Part shown: positions 13,713 through 21,197 of the stretch, piece by piece
Numbering within the stretch: the stretch's first letter is position 1
Layout: the number at the start of each line of letters is the position of its first letter
NCBI RefSeq assembly: GCF_001591585.1
Contig: NZ_BCVE01000005.1
Coordinates: 186,001 to 250,000 of the forward strand
Length of the DNA: 64,000 bases
Direction of reading: 5' to 3'
From: Niallia circulans NBRC 13626
GTDB taxonomy: Bacteria; Bacillota; Bacilli; Bacillales; Cytobacillaceae
The notes under the pieces: model-generated
Database searches by the model: none
Told to the model about the DNA's origin: nothing
What the model saw: only the letters and a program-made list of their open reading frames with translations
Made by a program: the position numbers and the translations under genes

Positions 13713-14279
13713 TTATGAATGTTTTTCCAACCCTTCAATAAAAGTAGAAACCAAATAATGAAAGCTTTTATCCAGCTCTATCGGCATGCCAAATCCTTTT
13801 TGATTTTCAATAGAGGCAAATCCATGAAGAATGCTCCTTAGCCCGCGAATGGCATGAATGGTCTCTTCTTCGTTTAAATCATATGGCTTTAATACTTCTA
13901 TTAATAATTGAATTATTTGATTAGCAGCTGTTTGAATTTCCTCTCCTTTCTTCGATGCCGATTCAATAGTTAACATGTAGAGCCCTGGCTGCTCTCTCGC
14001 ATAGGTTAAGTAGGCGAAGCTTAAATTATGGATAGTCTCTGCTTTTCCACCTTCCATTATTGCGTTCTTTAATAACTGATATAGACTTTCTAATGCTCGC
14101 AATGTTAACAGATTCATGATATCGGGAAGCCCATTGATATGATTATATAGGGATGGAGATTTAACCTGAAGTCGCTTTGCTAGATTAGCTATCGTTACTT
14201 CCTTTAATCCTTCCGTATTGGCAATTTCGATTGCCATGGCAATAATATCATTATGTGTTATTCCTGCTCTTGGCGACAT
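13713..14279 (-). CDS. TetR-family transcriptional regulator
   Basis: The 188-residue protein has an N-terminal TetR helix-turn-helix (ITHNDIIAMAIEIANTEG, then VTIANLAKRLQVKSPSLYNH) and a helical ligand-binding domain of the TetR_C WHG-like type. It starts two bases after the stop of the MBL-fold gene, so the two are co-transcribed. It probably represses its own operon by binding the two palindromes upstream of the MBL gene; the ligand is unknown. Confidence 0.9.
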   Translation of the reverse strand: MSPRAGITHNDIIAMAIEIANTEGLKEVTIANLAKRLQVKSPSLYNHINGLPDIMNLLTLRALESLYQLLKNAIMEGGKAETIHNLSFAYLTYAREQPGLYMLTIESASKKGEEIQTAANQIIQLLIEVLKPYDLNEEETIHAIRGLRSILHGFASIENQKGFGMPIELDKSFHYLVSTFIEGLEKHS

Positions 14280-14281
14280 AT

Positions 14282-14980
14282 TTATCCTCTTTCTTTTTTA
14301 AGTAATGATTCAATAGAAGGCTGAGCATTTTCCAGCAGATCTCCATGCCCAGTGGCTAAAAGACTAATATTTAGAGACAGCACTTTCTTCGCACTCTCAA
14401 TGGCTTTCTCCTTATTCCAGGTTGCCAATGCTGGAAAAGGAAAGAAAGTCCGAAATTGACCACTTATAGCAAAGCCTCCTCTTGTATGAAAAGCATCTCC
14501 AGTAATCAAACTATTATCTCGTTTATCGAGAAAGCCAAAGCTCCCTGGTGTATGTCCTGGTAAAGAAATACTTATTAGCGAACCAATTTGATCCCCATCT
14601 TTTATTAGCACATCTGGATTCGTCTTGATATTTTTAGGTAAACCCCCTTTTAAAACAAAGGGTTCCTCTTGCTTGTCAATAGTATGATCCCCGCCTAATA
14701 TGCGAGCATCTCGTACAGATATATAGACTTTCGCATCTGGTAATCTTTCTTTTAGGGCATCTAATGAGCCAATATGATCTCCATGGGCATGAGTAAGAAT
14801 AATCTTCGTAATCGGTTTATTCAGTTTTTCAGCAAATAAGAGAATTTTTTTATAGCTGAAAGGCAAAGCTGTATCAATTAATGTTAATTCTTCCCCTTCC
14901 TCGACGAGATAGCAGTTCACTGGAAAAATTCTTGGCAAAAAAGTCAATTGATATAAATAATTATGGTGGATAATTCTCAA
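14282..14980 (-). CDS. MBL-fold metallo-hydrolase
   Basis: The 232-residue protein has the metallo-beta-lactamase fold ligands in order: HAHGDH (about residue 64), a GHTPGS loop, TGDAFHTRGG (Asp ligand) and a late GHGD. This is a glyoxalase II / YflN-like hydrolase type, cytoplasmic, substrate unknown. The start is TTG at 14980: AGGAGG lies eight bases before it and no ATG fits. It is first in a two-gene operon with a TetR regulator, suggesting inducible detoxification of a small molecule. Confidence 0.9.
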   Translation of the reverse strand: MRIIHHNYLYQLTFLPRIFPVNCYLVEEGEELTLIDTALPFSYKKILLFAEKLNKPITKIILTHAHGDHIGSLDALKERLPDAKVYISVRDARILGGDHTIDKQEEPFVLKGGLPKNIKTNPDVLIKDGDQIGSLISISLPGHTPGSFGFLDKRDNSLITGDAFHTRGGFAISGQFRTFFPFPALATWNKEKAIESAKKVLSLNISLLATGHGDLLENAQPSIESLLKKERG

Positions 14981-15002
14981 TAGTCAAACCTCCTGATTAA
15001 AA

Positions 15003-15044
15003 AAACTAATGGTATTAGTTTCATTTTAACTAATGCTATTAGTT
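15003..15044. promoter_or_regulatory. Twin palindromic operators, predicted TetR binding sites
   Basis: Two near-identical palindromes stand upstream of the MBL/TetR operon: AAACTAAT-GGT-ATTAGTTT at 15003-15021 and AACTAAT-GCT-ATTAGTT at 15028-15044. Their centres are 24 bases apart, slightly more than two helical turns. Such 6-to-8 base half-sites with a 3-base gap are typical of TetR operators, and the regulator is encoded in the adjacent operon. Confidence 0.75.
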
Positions 15045-15071
15045 TTAGCAAGTCATTGTTTTTTAAATAAA

Positions 15072-15100
15072 AAAATACTCTTCATGTCCGAGAGTATTTT
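15072..15100 (-). terminator. Intrinsic terminator after the CxxC mini-gene
   Basis: A perfect 10-bp stem (AAAATACTCT at 15072-15081 with AGAGTATTTT at 15091-15100) and a 9-base loop. On the minus strand it is followed by a T-run. The only minus-strand gene that it could end is the 32-codon reading frame at 15129-15227. Confidence 0.7.
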
Positions 15101-15128
15101 AAAAAACACCTTATTATTTGTTATCCTT

Positions 15129-15227
15129 TTAAATCTCTCTTTTTTTGCCGCAACGCACACACTTATTGGAGTAATAACTAAATTTATGGCGTCTTTTAAA
15201 AAAACAGATAATGGAACCTAGTCTCAC
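15129..15227 (-). CDS. Small CxxC (zinc-ribbon-like) protein, 32 residues
   Basis: On the minus strand a GTG at 15225-15227 opens a 32-codon frame ending in TAA at 15129-15131. GGAG lies eight bases upstream of the GTG, and a strong terminator follows 28 bases after the stop. The peptide starts VRLGSIICFFKRRHKFSYYS and continues NKCVRCGKKREI. Cys8, His14, Cys23 and Cys26 could bind one zinc ion, and the ending CVRCGKK is typical of very small zinc-ribbon proteins in Firmicutes. Function unknown. I call it a real gene because start signal, motif and terminator all agree. Confidence 0.6.
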   Translation of the reverse strand: MRLGSIICFFKRRHKFSYYSNKCVRCGKKREI

Positions 15228-15629
15228 TTTATCATCTCCATCCCCAATAAATAATTTGAGTATCCAATTATCTTATTCTGTGATGTTGCGCCTATGAAAG
15301 ATTTAAGCCGCTCTCTATATATTGTATTCATTATATAACAACATATTAATAAGATAAAAGGTAATACTGTTAATTTACTGTATATTTTTAATATTTAAAT
15401 AGTAATTTGTGCAATTACATTTCTCTTTTCTTATTTTATTTTTATCATGGATGAAATATGTAAGATTTCATCTATTAAAATAAATATTTTTTATAACAAT
15501 CGATAGGATTTATTTTCAGCATCTTGTACATAATAAATCATTGGTGAAAGCATAATATTTGAATTAAATAGCGGCTGGTGGTAAGTTTTTAGACAAACAT
15601 ATATTTTATTGATGAAAGAAGGCAAAAAT
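15228..15629. other. Non-coding gap upstream of the NADPH dehydrogenase
   Basis: About 400 bases of very AT-rich sequence. It must carry the plus-strand promoter for the old-yellow-enzyme gene and the minus-strand promoter for the CxxC mini-gene. I see no operator, riboswitch or further gene. Confidence 0.4.
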
Positions 15630-16661
15630 ATGAAGGATCTATTTTCTCCTTTTTCTTATAAAGGATTAGAATTAAAAAACCGAGTGGTAATGCCTCCAAT
15701 GTGTCAATATTCAGTGGAGAAGAAAGATGGAATTGCAACAGATTGGCATTATGTTCATTATGTAAGCCGTGCGATTGGCGGTGCTGGATTAATTATTATT
15801 GAAATGACTGATGTAGAACCAGATGGCCGTATTACAGATAACGATTTAGGTTTATGGTCTGATGAGCAAATTGCACCATTGAAACGTATTGTCGATGCTT
15901 GTCATCAATATGGCGCAAAAGTGGGTATACAAATTGCACATGCTGGTAGAAAAGCAGAAGATGCTCCACAACCAGTATCAGCATCTGCTATTCCATTTGA
16001 TGATAAATCAAAAACTCCAAGAGAATTAACAACACATGAAGTAAAAGAAATGGTAGAAAAATTCCGCCAAACAGCTGCCCGTGCAATAAAAGCTGGTTTT
16101 GATACTATCGAGATTCATGGTGCACATGGATATTTAATTCATCAATTCCAATCTGCCTATACAAATAAACGTACAGATGAATATGGTCAAGATTTGACGA
16201 AGTTTGGTGTAGAAGTCATTAAAGCGGTGAAAGCAGAAATGCCGACTGACATGCCACTAATCATGCGTGTTTCTGGTAAAGAGTATGTAGAAGGCGGATA
16301 CGATATTGAAGACAGTGTTGCTTTTTCTAAAAAATACGAAGAAGCTGGAGTAGATATTTTCCATGTCAGTGCAGGTGGAGAAGGCCCAATTGCAGCTGCT
16401 GGCAGACCTGGGACACATGTTGCCTACCAAGTTCCTCTAGCTCGTGCATTTAAACAAGAACTAAATGTGCCCGTTATTGCTGTTGGAAGACTGGATTCAG
16501 CAGAACTAGCAAACTCTGTTATTGGGAACGAGGATGCAGACCTTGTTGCTGTAGGAAGAGGAATGCTTCGCAACCCATATTGGACTATCGAAGCAGCGGC
16601 GCAATTGCGCAAAGAAACAGAAATGCCAAAACAATATGCTGTTGCCTTTCCCAAAAGATAA
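15630..16661 (+). CDS. namA: NADPH dehydrogenase, old yellow enzyme family (NamA/YqjM-like)
   Basis: This is an FMN-dependent oxidoreductase that reduces activated double bonds, nitro compounds and quinones with NADPH. Visible features are NRVVMPPMCQYS with the flavin-modulating Cys typical of YqjM, the IQIAHAGRKAE segment, the paired His of IEIHGAHGYLIH, NKRTDEYG, and a C-terminal AVGRGMLRNPYW phosphate-binding segment. I start at ATG 15630 because AGAAGG lies seven bases upstream; in-frame upstream TTG and ATG codons lack a site. That gives 343 residues, close to YqjM (338). It is monocistronic and ends at a terminator. Confidence 0.9.
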   Translation: MKDLFSPFSYKGLELKNRVVMPPMCQYSVEKKDGIATDWHYVHYVSRAIGGAGLIIIEMTDVEPDGRITDNDLGLWSDEQIAPLKRIVDACHQYGAKVGIQIAHAGRKAEDAPQPVSASAIPFDDKSKTPRELTTHEVKEMVEKFRQTAARAIKAGFDTIEIHGAHGYLIHQFQSAYTNKRTDEYGQDLTKFGVEVIKAVKAEMPTDMPLIMRVSGKEYVEGGYDIEDSVAFSKKYEEAGVDIFHVSAGGEGPIAAAGRPGTHVAYQVPLARAFKQELNVPVIAVGRLDSAELANSVIGNEDADLVAVGRGMLRNPYWTIEAAAQLRKETEMPKQYAVAFPKR

Positions 16662-16668
16662 AATTCCA

Positions 16669-16703
16669 AAAGTGCCTGAGAGTTGATCTCGGGTGCTTTT
16701 TTG
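16669..16703 (+). terminator. Intrinsic terminator of namA-like gene
   Basis: AAAGTGCCTGAG and CTCGGGTGCTTT form a stem with G-U pairs around AGTTGAT, followed by a T-run, starting eight bases after the stop. Confidence 0.75.
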
Positions 16704-16706
16704 TGG

Positions 16707-16786
16707 GGAATCGGAGGGAAGGTTCTTCTGTTTCCATTTAGACTTGCTATTAAATAAGGATTCCATAGAACCATCCCTCCGGTTTC
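16707..16786. repeat. Dispersed motif as an inverted pair (long hairpin)
   Basis: GGAATCGGAGGGAAGGTTCT at 16707-16726 is inverted as AGAACCATCCCTCCGGTTTC at 16767-16786; the arms match at 17 of 20 positions with a 40-base loop. On the minus strand the second arm begins one base after the stop codon of the 75-residue gene at 16788. It belongs to the dispersed family also seen at 7396, 23566, 30743, 32316, 33318, 38408 and 39632. Confidence 0.75.
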
Positions 16787-16787
16787 T

Positions 16788-17015
16788 TTACATACCTGTT
16801 TTATACTTCTTTTCACTTGAGGATGTATTTTTGGTGTCATGTTTTGCCTTTTCTTCTCTTTGTTCTTCTTTTAAATCTTCCATTGGAATGGAATCAACTG
16901 TCTGCTCTATCTCAAACTTATCAAATAAACTTTCATTTTCTGTAGGGTATTGTTCTGGATTATCCATATTCATCTGCGTCTTATTCGAAGTAGATTTTCC
17001 TTTATTCTCAGCCAT
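16788..17015 (-). CDS. Small hydrophilic protein, 75 residues, function unknown
   Basis: The protein is highly charged and lacks hydrophobic segments. It begins MAENKGKSTSNKTQMNM and is rich in Glu, Lys, Ser, Thr and Asn, with EDLKEEQREEKAKHDTK near the middle, and is probably intrinsically disordered. I start at the ATG at 17015 because GGGAGG lies eight bases upstream; an upstream GTG overlaps that site. A longer frame on the opposite strand lacks such a signal. Similar short hydrophilic proteins are common in Bacillaceae, often spore-associated, but nothing here proves that. Confidence 0.7.
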   Translation of the reverse strand: MAENKGKSTSNKTQMNMDNPEQYPTENESLFDKFEIEQTVDSIPMEDLKEEQREEKAKHDTKNTSSSEKKYKTGM

Positions 17016-17064
17016 CAGCGTCACCTCCCTATTTATATTATTTATACCCGGGTTTCATAGAAAG

Positions 17065-17140
17065 TACTCAGAGGTTCTGCTGTTTCCCATTAAGAATAAC
17101 TGTAATGATGGGGACCACAAGAACCGTATCTCTATCTGCC
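17065..17140. repeat. Weak diverged copy of the dispersed motif pair
   Basis: CTCAGAGGTTCTGCTGTTTCC near 17068 and AGAACCGTATCTCTATCTGCC at 17120-17140 resemble the two arms of the dispersed motif. Divergence is considerable, so this is tentative. Confidence 0.35.
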
Positions 17141-17157
17141 ATTAATCTCCTATTTTT

Positions 17158-17189
17158 TTAAAATAATTATTAGTTTATAATTATTTTAA
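17158..17189. promoter_or_regulatory. Perfect 13-bp inverted repeat upstream of rpsN
   Basis: TTAAAATAATTAT at 17158-17170 and ATAATTATTTTAA at 17177-17189 are exact inverse complements with a 6-base spacer. The right arm abuts the ribosome binding site AAGGAGG (17190-17196). The arms contain TAATTATTA, resembling the core of Fur-family operators (Zur: TAATNATTA). It could be an operator or an RNA hairpin; the sequence is all A/T, so chance and weak pairing must be considered. Confidence 0.5.
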
Positions 17190-17203
17190 AAGGAGGCTGA
17201 ATA

Positions 17204-17389
17204 ATGGCTAAACAAGCACTTATCAATAAACAAAAACGTACTGCTAAATATAAAGTACAAGAATATACACGATGCGAACAATGCGGAAGACCTCATTCTG
17301 TATACCGCAAATTTAAATTATGCCGGATTTGCTTAAGAGAATTAGCCTACAAAGGCCAAATTCCTGGACTAAAAAAAGCAAGCTGGTAA
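17204..17389 (+). CDS. rpsN: 30S ribosomal protein S14, zinc-binding type (rpsN)
   Basis: The 61-residue protein has the type Z S14 sequence with all four zinc ligands: Cys24, Cys27, Cys40 and Cys43 ([11 protein letters not shown] and LCRICLREL). It ends in the conserved GLKKASW. It would sit in the 30S head. The gene stands alone, not in the usual spc ribosomal operon, so it is probably a second S14 copy. In B. subtilis the isolated paralogue (YhzA) is the longer cysteine-less form induced by zinc starvation; this one keeps the cysteines. SD AAGGAGG is strong. Confidence 0.95.
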   Translation: MAKQALINKQKRTAKYKVQEYTRCEQCGRPHSVYRKFKLCRICLRELAYKGQIPGLKKASW

Positions 17390-17398
17390 TATAAAGGG

Positions 17399-17437
17399 GA
17401 ATCACGAGGATGTTTTTCTAATTCCCTTTCGTGGTTC
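17399..17437 (+). terminator. Possible terminator after rpsN
   Basis: GAATCACGA (17399-17407) pairs with TCGTGGTTC (17429-17437) with one wobble. The tail is only moderately T-rich, so the call is uncertain. Confidence 0.4.
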
Positions 17438-17496
17438 TCTTCAAAAAGAGAGACAGTAAAACGTTCTCGTCGCTTCCCCTAATGATATATATGCTC

Positions 17497-18108
17497 CTAT
17501 TCTAAACTTAGGTACGTTTCAACATTATCTATTAAATCCGTATAATTCACATTAGTATAATCGGTCACATCCACTTCAAAAAGTCTCCCTAAATTGAATG
17601 TGTTATAACCTCTTGTTTTACATCTTTCTATGAACTCTTCATAAGTTAGTAAGTTATCTGCTTTTTCTCTATTAGTTAAATAATCTCCCTTCTTATAAGA
17701 ATTAACTATATGACTTAAGTGTCTAGTTGGATCTAAGTCTCGTTTTTGCTGACGCTCATATAATATATCCAAATCTGCGATTAACCTAATGGTAATAACT
17801 TTATAGTTATAATTTCCGCTTAATTTTTCTAGATAAGTTTTTTGTTTACTGCTAAAAGGATAATCTGAAATAATGCCGTTACCTCTTTTCATTTGCTTTT
17901 CCATTATTTCATAGTATTTTTCCCATGCTATTCTTTCAATTTGCTGCTTCTCTTTTATATTACGAAAGCCGTACCTATCGAAATAGTCCTCTTTTATATC
18001 GTCTGGTGAAATCCTGACTAAACCGCCTAGCTTCTTTTTAATAATATTACTTAGAAAAGTCTTCCCAGTTCCTGGATAACCCGCTAATAAAATTAAGACC
18101 CCATTCAT
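17497..18108 (-). CDS. P-loop ATPase / predicted small-molecule kinase
   Basis: The 203-residue protein opens with a Walker A motif, GYPGTGKT (residues 10-17), after a hydrophobic strand. ISPDDIKEDYF is typical of zeta-toxin-like and AAA_33 kinases, where Asp acts as the base. A later ERQQKRDLDPTRH supplies lid arginines. It probably phosphorylates a small molecule. The gene lies just downstream of the Ula-like PTS/aldolase operon in the same orientation, but a terminator separates it, so it may be transcribed separately. SD is AGGTG. Its substrate is unknown; a sugar or nucleoside is plausible from context. Confidence 0.75.
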   Translation of the reverse strand: MNGVLILLAGYPGTGKTFLSNIIKKKLGGLVRISPDDIKEDYFDRYGFRNIKEKQQIERIAWEKYYEIMEKQMKRGNGIISDYPFSSKQKTYLEKLSGNYNYKVITIRLIADLDILYERQQKRDLDPTRHLSHIVNSYKKGDYLTNREKADNLLTYEEFIERCKTRGYNTFNLGRLFEVDVTDYTNVNYTDLIDNVETYLSLE

Positions 18109-18138
18109 TTCTAATCACCTCTTCCACTATTCATACAA

Positions 18139-18173
18139 GAAAAAAGAGTACTTTTTTTAAATACTTGTACTCT
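18139..18173 (-). terminator. Intrinsic terminator between aldolase and kinase genes
   Basis: On the minus strand AGAGTAC pairs with GTACTCT around a 15-base loop, followed by TTTTTT. It lies about 35 bases after the aldolase stop and 30 bases before the kinase start. Confidence 0.75.
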
Positions 18174-18205
18174 CTTCTCGCAATAAGGAGCAATATTTTG
18201 GGTAA

Positions 18206-19072
18206 TTATAAGACGTTATTTATAGCCCCTTCCTTATTCATGAAAATTTCTATTTTATGTTTTACAATTTCCTTTACAGCTTCATTACATGGAATAATAT
18301 TGTGTCGCAGGGATTTATTTTCTTTTGTTTCATCAAAATATTTTTTTGCTGTTTTTGTCCAAGTCACCAGTAATTCTGTACCTACATTGAACTTCCGAAT
18401 ACCGTTATTTATTAATTCGTGAATATCGTTTTCCTTTACACCTGTTCCTCCATGAATAACTAAAGGTACATCTACTAATCTATTGATTTCTTTCAATAGC
18501 GGTATATTTACATCTGTTTTTGATTTGTATTGTCCATGATTGGTGCCAATGGCAATTGCCAATGCATCTACTCCTGTTGCTTTTACAAATTTCAAAGCAT
18601 CCTGCGGATCTGTATAAATCTTGTCACTCTCCTCCACATGAATTCCTTCTTCAGTTCCCCCGATAGTTCCTAACTCTCCTTCTACAGATACACCATGCTG
18701 GTGAGCATATTCCACTACTGCACTTGTCTTCATAATATTTTCTTTAAAGGGCAAGTGAGAACCATCAAACATAACAGATGTATACCCTTTATCTATCGCT
18801 TCTTTAATGTCATTGAAATCATGTGCATGATCCAAATGGAGAACTACATCTACCATCTCCTTAGTAGCCATAGACTTACAAACCGCTACTATGTTTTCAT
18901 GCCCGATATATTTAGCCGTATCTATACTTGTTTGGATAATGATAGGTGCGCCCATTTCCTTTGCCGCCCGTATCATTTCTGGCAGCATCTCTAAATTATG
19001 TGCATTAAAGGCACCTACTGTATAATTTAGTGCCTCGGCTTTACGAGTAACTTCTTTTAATGTTGTATACAT
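18206..19072 (-). CDS. Class II ketose-bisphosphate aldolase
   Basis: The 288-residue zinc aldolase shows HLDHAHD (catalytic Asp81, zinc-binding His82), VEGELGTIGG, GTNHGQY (zinc His) and VIHGGTG (zinc His, phosphate loop). The family includes fructose-1,6-, tagatose-1,6- and related ketose-bisphosphate aldolases, giving DHAP plus an aldehyde. Its place after an ascorbate-type PTS suggests it cleaves the phosphorylated product of a sugar imported by that system rather than acting in glycolysis. SD GGGAGG precedes the ATG. Confidence 0.9.
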   Translation of the reverse strand: MYTTLKEVTRKAEALNYTVGAFNAHNLEMLPEMIRAAKEMGAPIIIQTSIDTAKYIGHENIVAVCKSMATKEMVDVVLHLDHAHDFNDIKEAIDKGYTSVMFDGSHLPFKENIMKTSAVVEYAHQHGVSVEGELGTIGGTEEGIHVEESDKIYTDPQDALKFVKATGVDALAIAIGTNHGQYKSKTDVNIPLLKEINRLVDVPLVIHGGTGVKENDIHELINNGIRKFNVGTELLVTWTKTAKKYFDETKENKSLRHNIIPCNEAVKEIVKHKIEIFMNKEGAINNVL

Positions 19073-19099
19073 ATTGTGATTTTCCTCCCTAAATAAGTA

Positions 19100-19495
19100 T
19101 CACTTAACACCTCGGGTAACATCTTTTGAAATTTGCATCAGCAAATCTATTTTATTCAAAAAAGTCTGTAAATTATCGGCATCATTACTTTCCGCTGCTT
19201 CTGCTCTTTTTTTGTTATATAGCTTTAGTAATGTTTTAAAGCTTTCTCCAATTGTTTTTTTCAGCTGAAGACTTTTTTCTAGTGAAGCTATTGCATTCTC
19301 TTCATCACCAAGCTCGTAATAGGCTAAACCTATCTCTTCAAAGACCCTTGCCTGATTCTCAATATTCAACGACTGTACTTCTATTGATTTTCTCGATATA
19401 AAACCTAATAATTCTTCTTTCTGATCCTCCGTAAGCTTCTTTTTCGATATGGTATTCTCGTTTTTATTTTTCTCTGATTTTCTTTTAAACCACAT
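19100..19495 (-). CDS. TPR-like small protein of the PTS operon
   Basis: The 131-residue protein begins MWFKRKSEKNKNEN and contains one clear tetratricopeptide-like helix pair near residues 50-85 (RVFEEIGLAYYELGDEENAI), plus further helices. I chose the ATG at 19495 because GGAGG lies eight bases upstream; the earlier TTG and ATG overlap that site. It sits between the PTS EIIC gene and the aldolase gene, so it probably aids the pathway by protein-protein contact. The specific function is unknown. Confidence 0.7.
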   Translation of the reverse strand: MWFKRKSEKNKNENTISKKKLTEDQKEELLGFISRKSIEVQSLNIENQARVFEEIGLAYYELGDEENAIASLEKSLQLKKTIGESFKTLLKLYNKKRAEAAESNDADNLQTFLNKIDLLMQISKDVTRGVK

Positions 19496-19526
19496 AATCA
19501 TTCCCTCCAAATCCAGTTAATTCCTC

Positions 19527-20816
19527 TTAGAAGGCCTTCATTAATGGACCAATCAGCCATGCATATAATAAAGCAACTGTTACAGTATCTACATCTGTTG
19601 CTGTTGCATTGACAAATCCCATAGAGTTAAAAATGGTTACTAATAGTGCCGGTAATAAGGTGATAAAAAATCCGTGGAATATTCCTCCTATAATGGCTCC
19701 TCGTCTTCCACCTGTTAGATTTCCAAAAATTCCTGCTGTCCCCCCTGCAAAGAAGGCGGTTAATATCCCTGGTAAAATCATCGCTAAACCAAAGATAGGA
19801 AGAACAAACATCGCAATGATTGATCCAATGACAGTCGTAATAAAACCAACAATTACCGCATTAGGACTGTAAGGAAAAAGAACTGGACAATCAAGTGCAG
19901 GCTTTGCATTTGGAACAACACGCATAGCTATCCCTCTGAATGCCGGGACAATCTCCCCTAATAACAAGCGCACTCCTGATAACAGTACATAAACTCCTAC
20001 TACAAATTGGATGGATTGCAAGAATGCATACATGATATAATTCGTGCTTCCAGAAAAAGTAGAAGCAAATTCCTCACCGGCAAAAATAGCTGTAATAATG
20101 AATAGAGGAACCATCACTGTCATTAAGGAAAGATACGTATCTTGCAAAAATTCTAATTGAGAAGGCAGCTTTATATCTTCCACTGATTTTTTCTTTTCGC
20201 CTTTTTCCCCGAATACTTTTGCTACCCCAGCTTCAAAAACATAACCAATTGTACAAAAATGTCCTAATGCAATCTCATCCATACCCGTAATTTTTCGTAC
20301 AAATGGCTGAGCAATTGCCGGCATAGCGACCGCAAAGATTCCTCCAATTAAACCGCCTATCAGTATTAATGCTAATCCGCGTAAGCCAGCAAAATATCCA
20401 AAAACAGTGGTCATAGTAGCCATCCATAATATCGCTTGACCTGTAAGAAATATATATTTCCATCTAGTGAATCGAGCTATCAGAATATTAAAAACAAATA
20501 TAGCTAAAAAGGTAAGTGCAATATCGCGACCTAACCCCAATTCATTCATAGCCTGACCATTAATAGCCTCTATGGAGGGAATAATCCCTTGCATATGAAA
20601 GCCTTCTGTAAAAATCTCTCCGAAATACAGTAAACTTCCTACAATAATACTGGAGCCAGCTGATAAAACCATAAATCCTAACAATGTCTTTAAAGAACCC
20701 GATATAATTTGTCCAGTCGATTTTTTTTGTAAAATAAGTCCAAGCATCGCAATTAAAGCGACCGTAATAGATGCTTGCGTTAAGATATTTTGGATGATAA
20801 AGTTGATGACGCTCAT
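19527..20816 (-). CDS. PTS EIIC, ascorbate/Ula (SgaT) family
   Basis: This 429-residue membrane permease has about ten or eleven transmembrane segments and the SgaT/UlaA family pattern. It is not a glucose- or lactose-type EIIC: LDCPVLFPYSPNAVIVGF and FGNLTGGRRGAIIGG are characteristic. It is preceded by a matching EIIB, and the EIIA domain is only found on the regulator. The family carries L-ascorbate and other sugars or polyols. SD AGAGAGG precedes the ATG. The aldolase downstream suggests a ketose-phosphate route rather than the Ula lactonase route. Confidence 0.85.
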   Translation of the reverse strand: MSVINFIIQNILTQASITVALIAMLGLILQKKSTGQIISGSLKTLLGFMVLSAGSSIIVGSLLYFGEIFTEGFHMQGIIPSIEAINGQAMNELGLGRDIALTFLAIFVFNILIARFTRWKYIFLTGQAILWMATMTTVFGYFAGLRGLALILIGGLIGGIFAVAMPAIAQPFVRKITGMDEIALGHFCTIGYVFEAGVAKVFGEKGEKKKSVEDIKLPSQLEFLQDTYLSLMTVMVPLFIITAIFAGEEFASTFSGSTNYIMYAFLQSIQFVVGVYVLLSGVRLLLGEIVPAFRGIAMRVVPNAKPALDCPVLFPYSPNAVIVGFITTVIGSIIAMFVLPIFGLAMILPGILTAFFAGGTAGIFGNLTGGRRGAIIGGIFHGFFITLLPALLVTIFNSMGFVNATATDVDTVTVALLYAWLIGPLMKAF

Positions 20817-20841
20817 TTTTATCCCTCTCTCTACCTATTTA

Positions 20842-21150
20842 TTAAGATAGCACACCTTTTTCTCGTAAAACCGGTGTTAGTTTTTCTTCAATTTCTTGTT
20901 TTGAAACAATATTTTTCAAATAGATGATGTGAGTTTTGGCAGGATCAATAGTGAACTTTTCGAATTGAGTCTGGAAGTTTTGTGCCGTAATAATAATGTC
21001 TGGTTTTGCTGCCGCGCTTGAGGAAATGTCACTGTGATCTAATTTTGCATTTACTTTTAGTTTATTTAACACATCCTCCGCTGCCATCTGACACGCAAAG
21101 CTGCTTCCTAACCCAGCACCACAGACAAATAAAATATTTAACTTTTTCAA
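20842..21150 (-). CDS. PTS EIIB, ascorbate/lactose-type fold
   Basis: The 102-residue EIIB begins MKKLNILFVCGAGLGSSF; Cys10 in the P-loop-like CGAGLGSS is the phosphorylated residue. It passes phosphate to the sugar carried by the EIIC encoded 25 bases on. The start is TTG at 21150, supported by AGGAG eight bases upstream. No free EIIA gene is present in the operon. Confidence 0.88.
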   Translation of the reverse strand: MKKLNILFVCGAGLGSSFACQMAAEDVLNKLKVNAKLDHSDISSSAAAKPDIIITAQNFQTQFEKFTIDPAKTHIIYLKNIVSKQEIEEKLTPVLREKGVLS

Positions 21151-21197
21151 TTAGCATTCTCCTTTAACTTTTTAATAGTTTGATAGCATTAGCAAAA

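Noticed and set aside
15033-15221. 62-codon plus-strand frame overlapping the TetR operators
   Set aside because: It starts inside the palindromes, lacks a ribosome site and runs opposite the better supported CxxC mini-gene.
16693-17145. 150-codon plus-strand open frame opposite the 75-residue gene
   Set aside because: It has no ribosome site, an odd Phe/Ser/Cys-rich composition, and runs through the repeat hairpin. The minus-strand gene has GGAGG and a normal hydrophilic composition.
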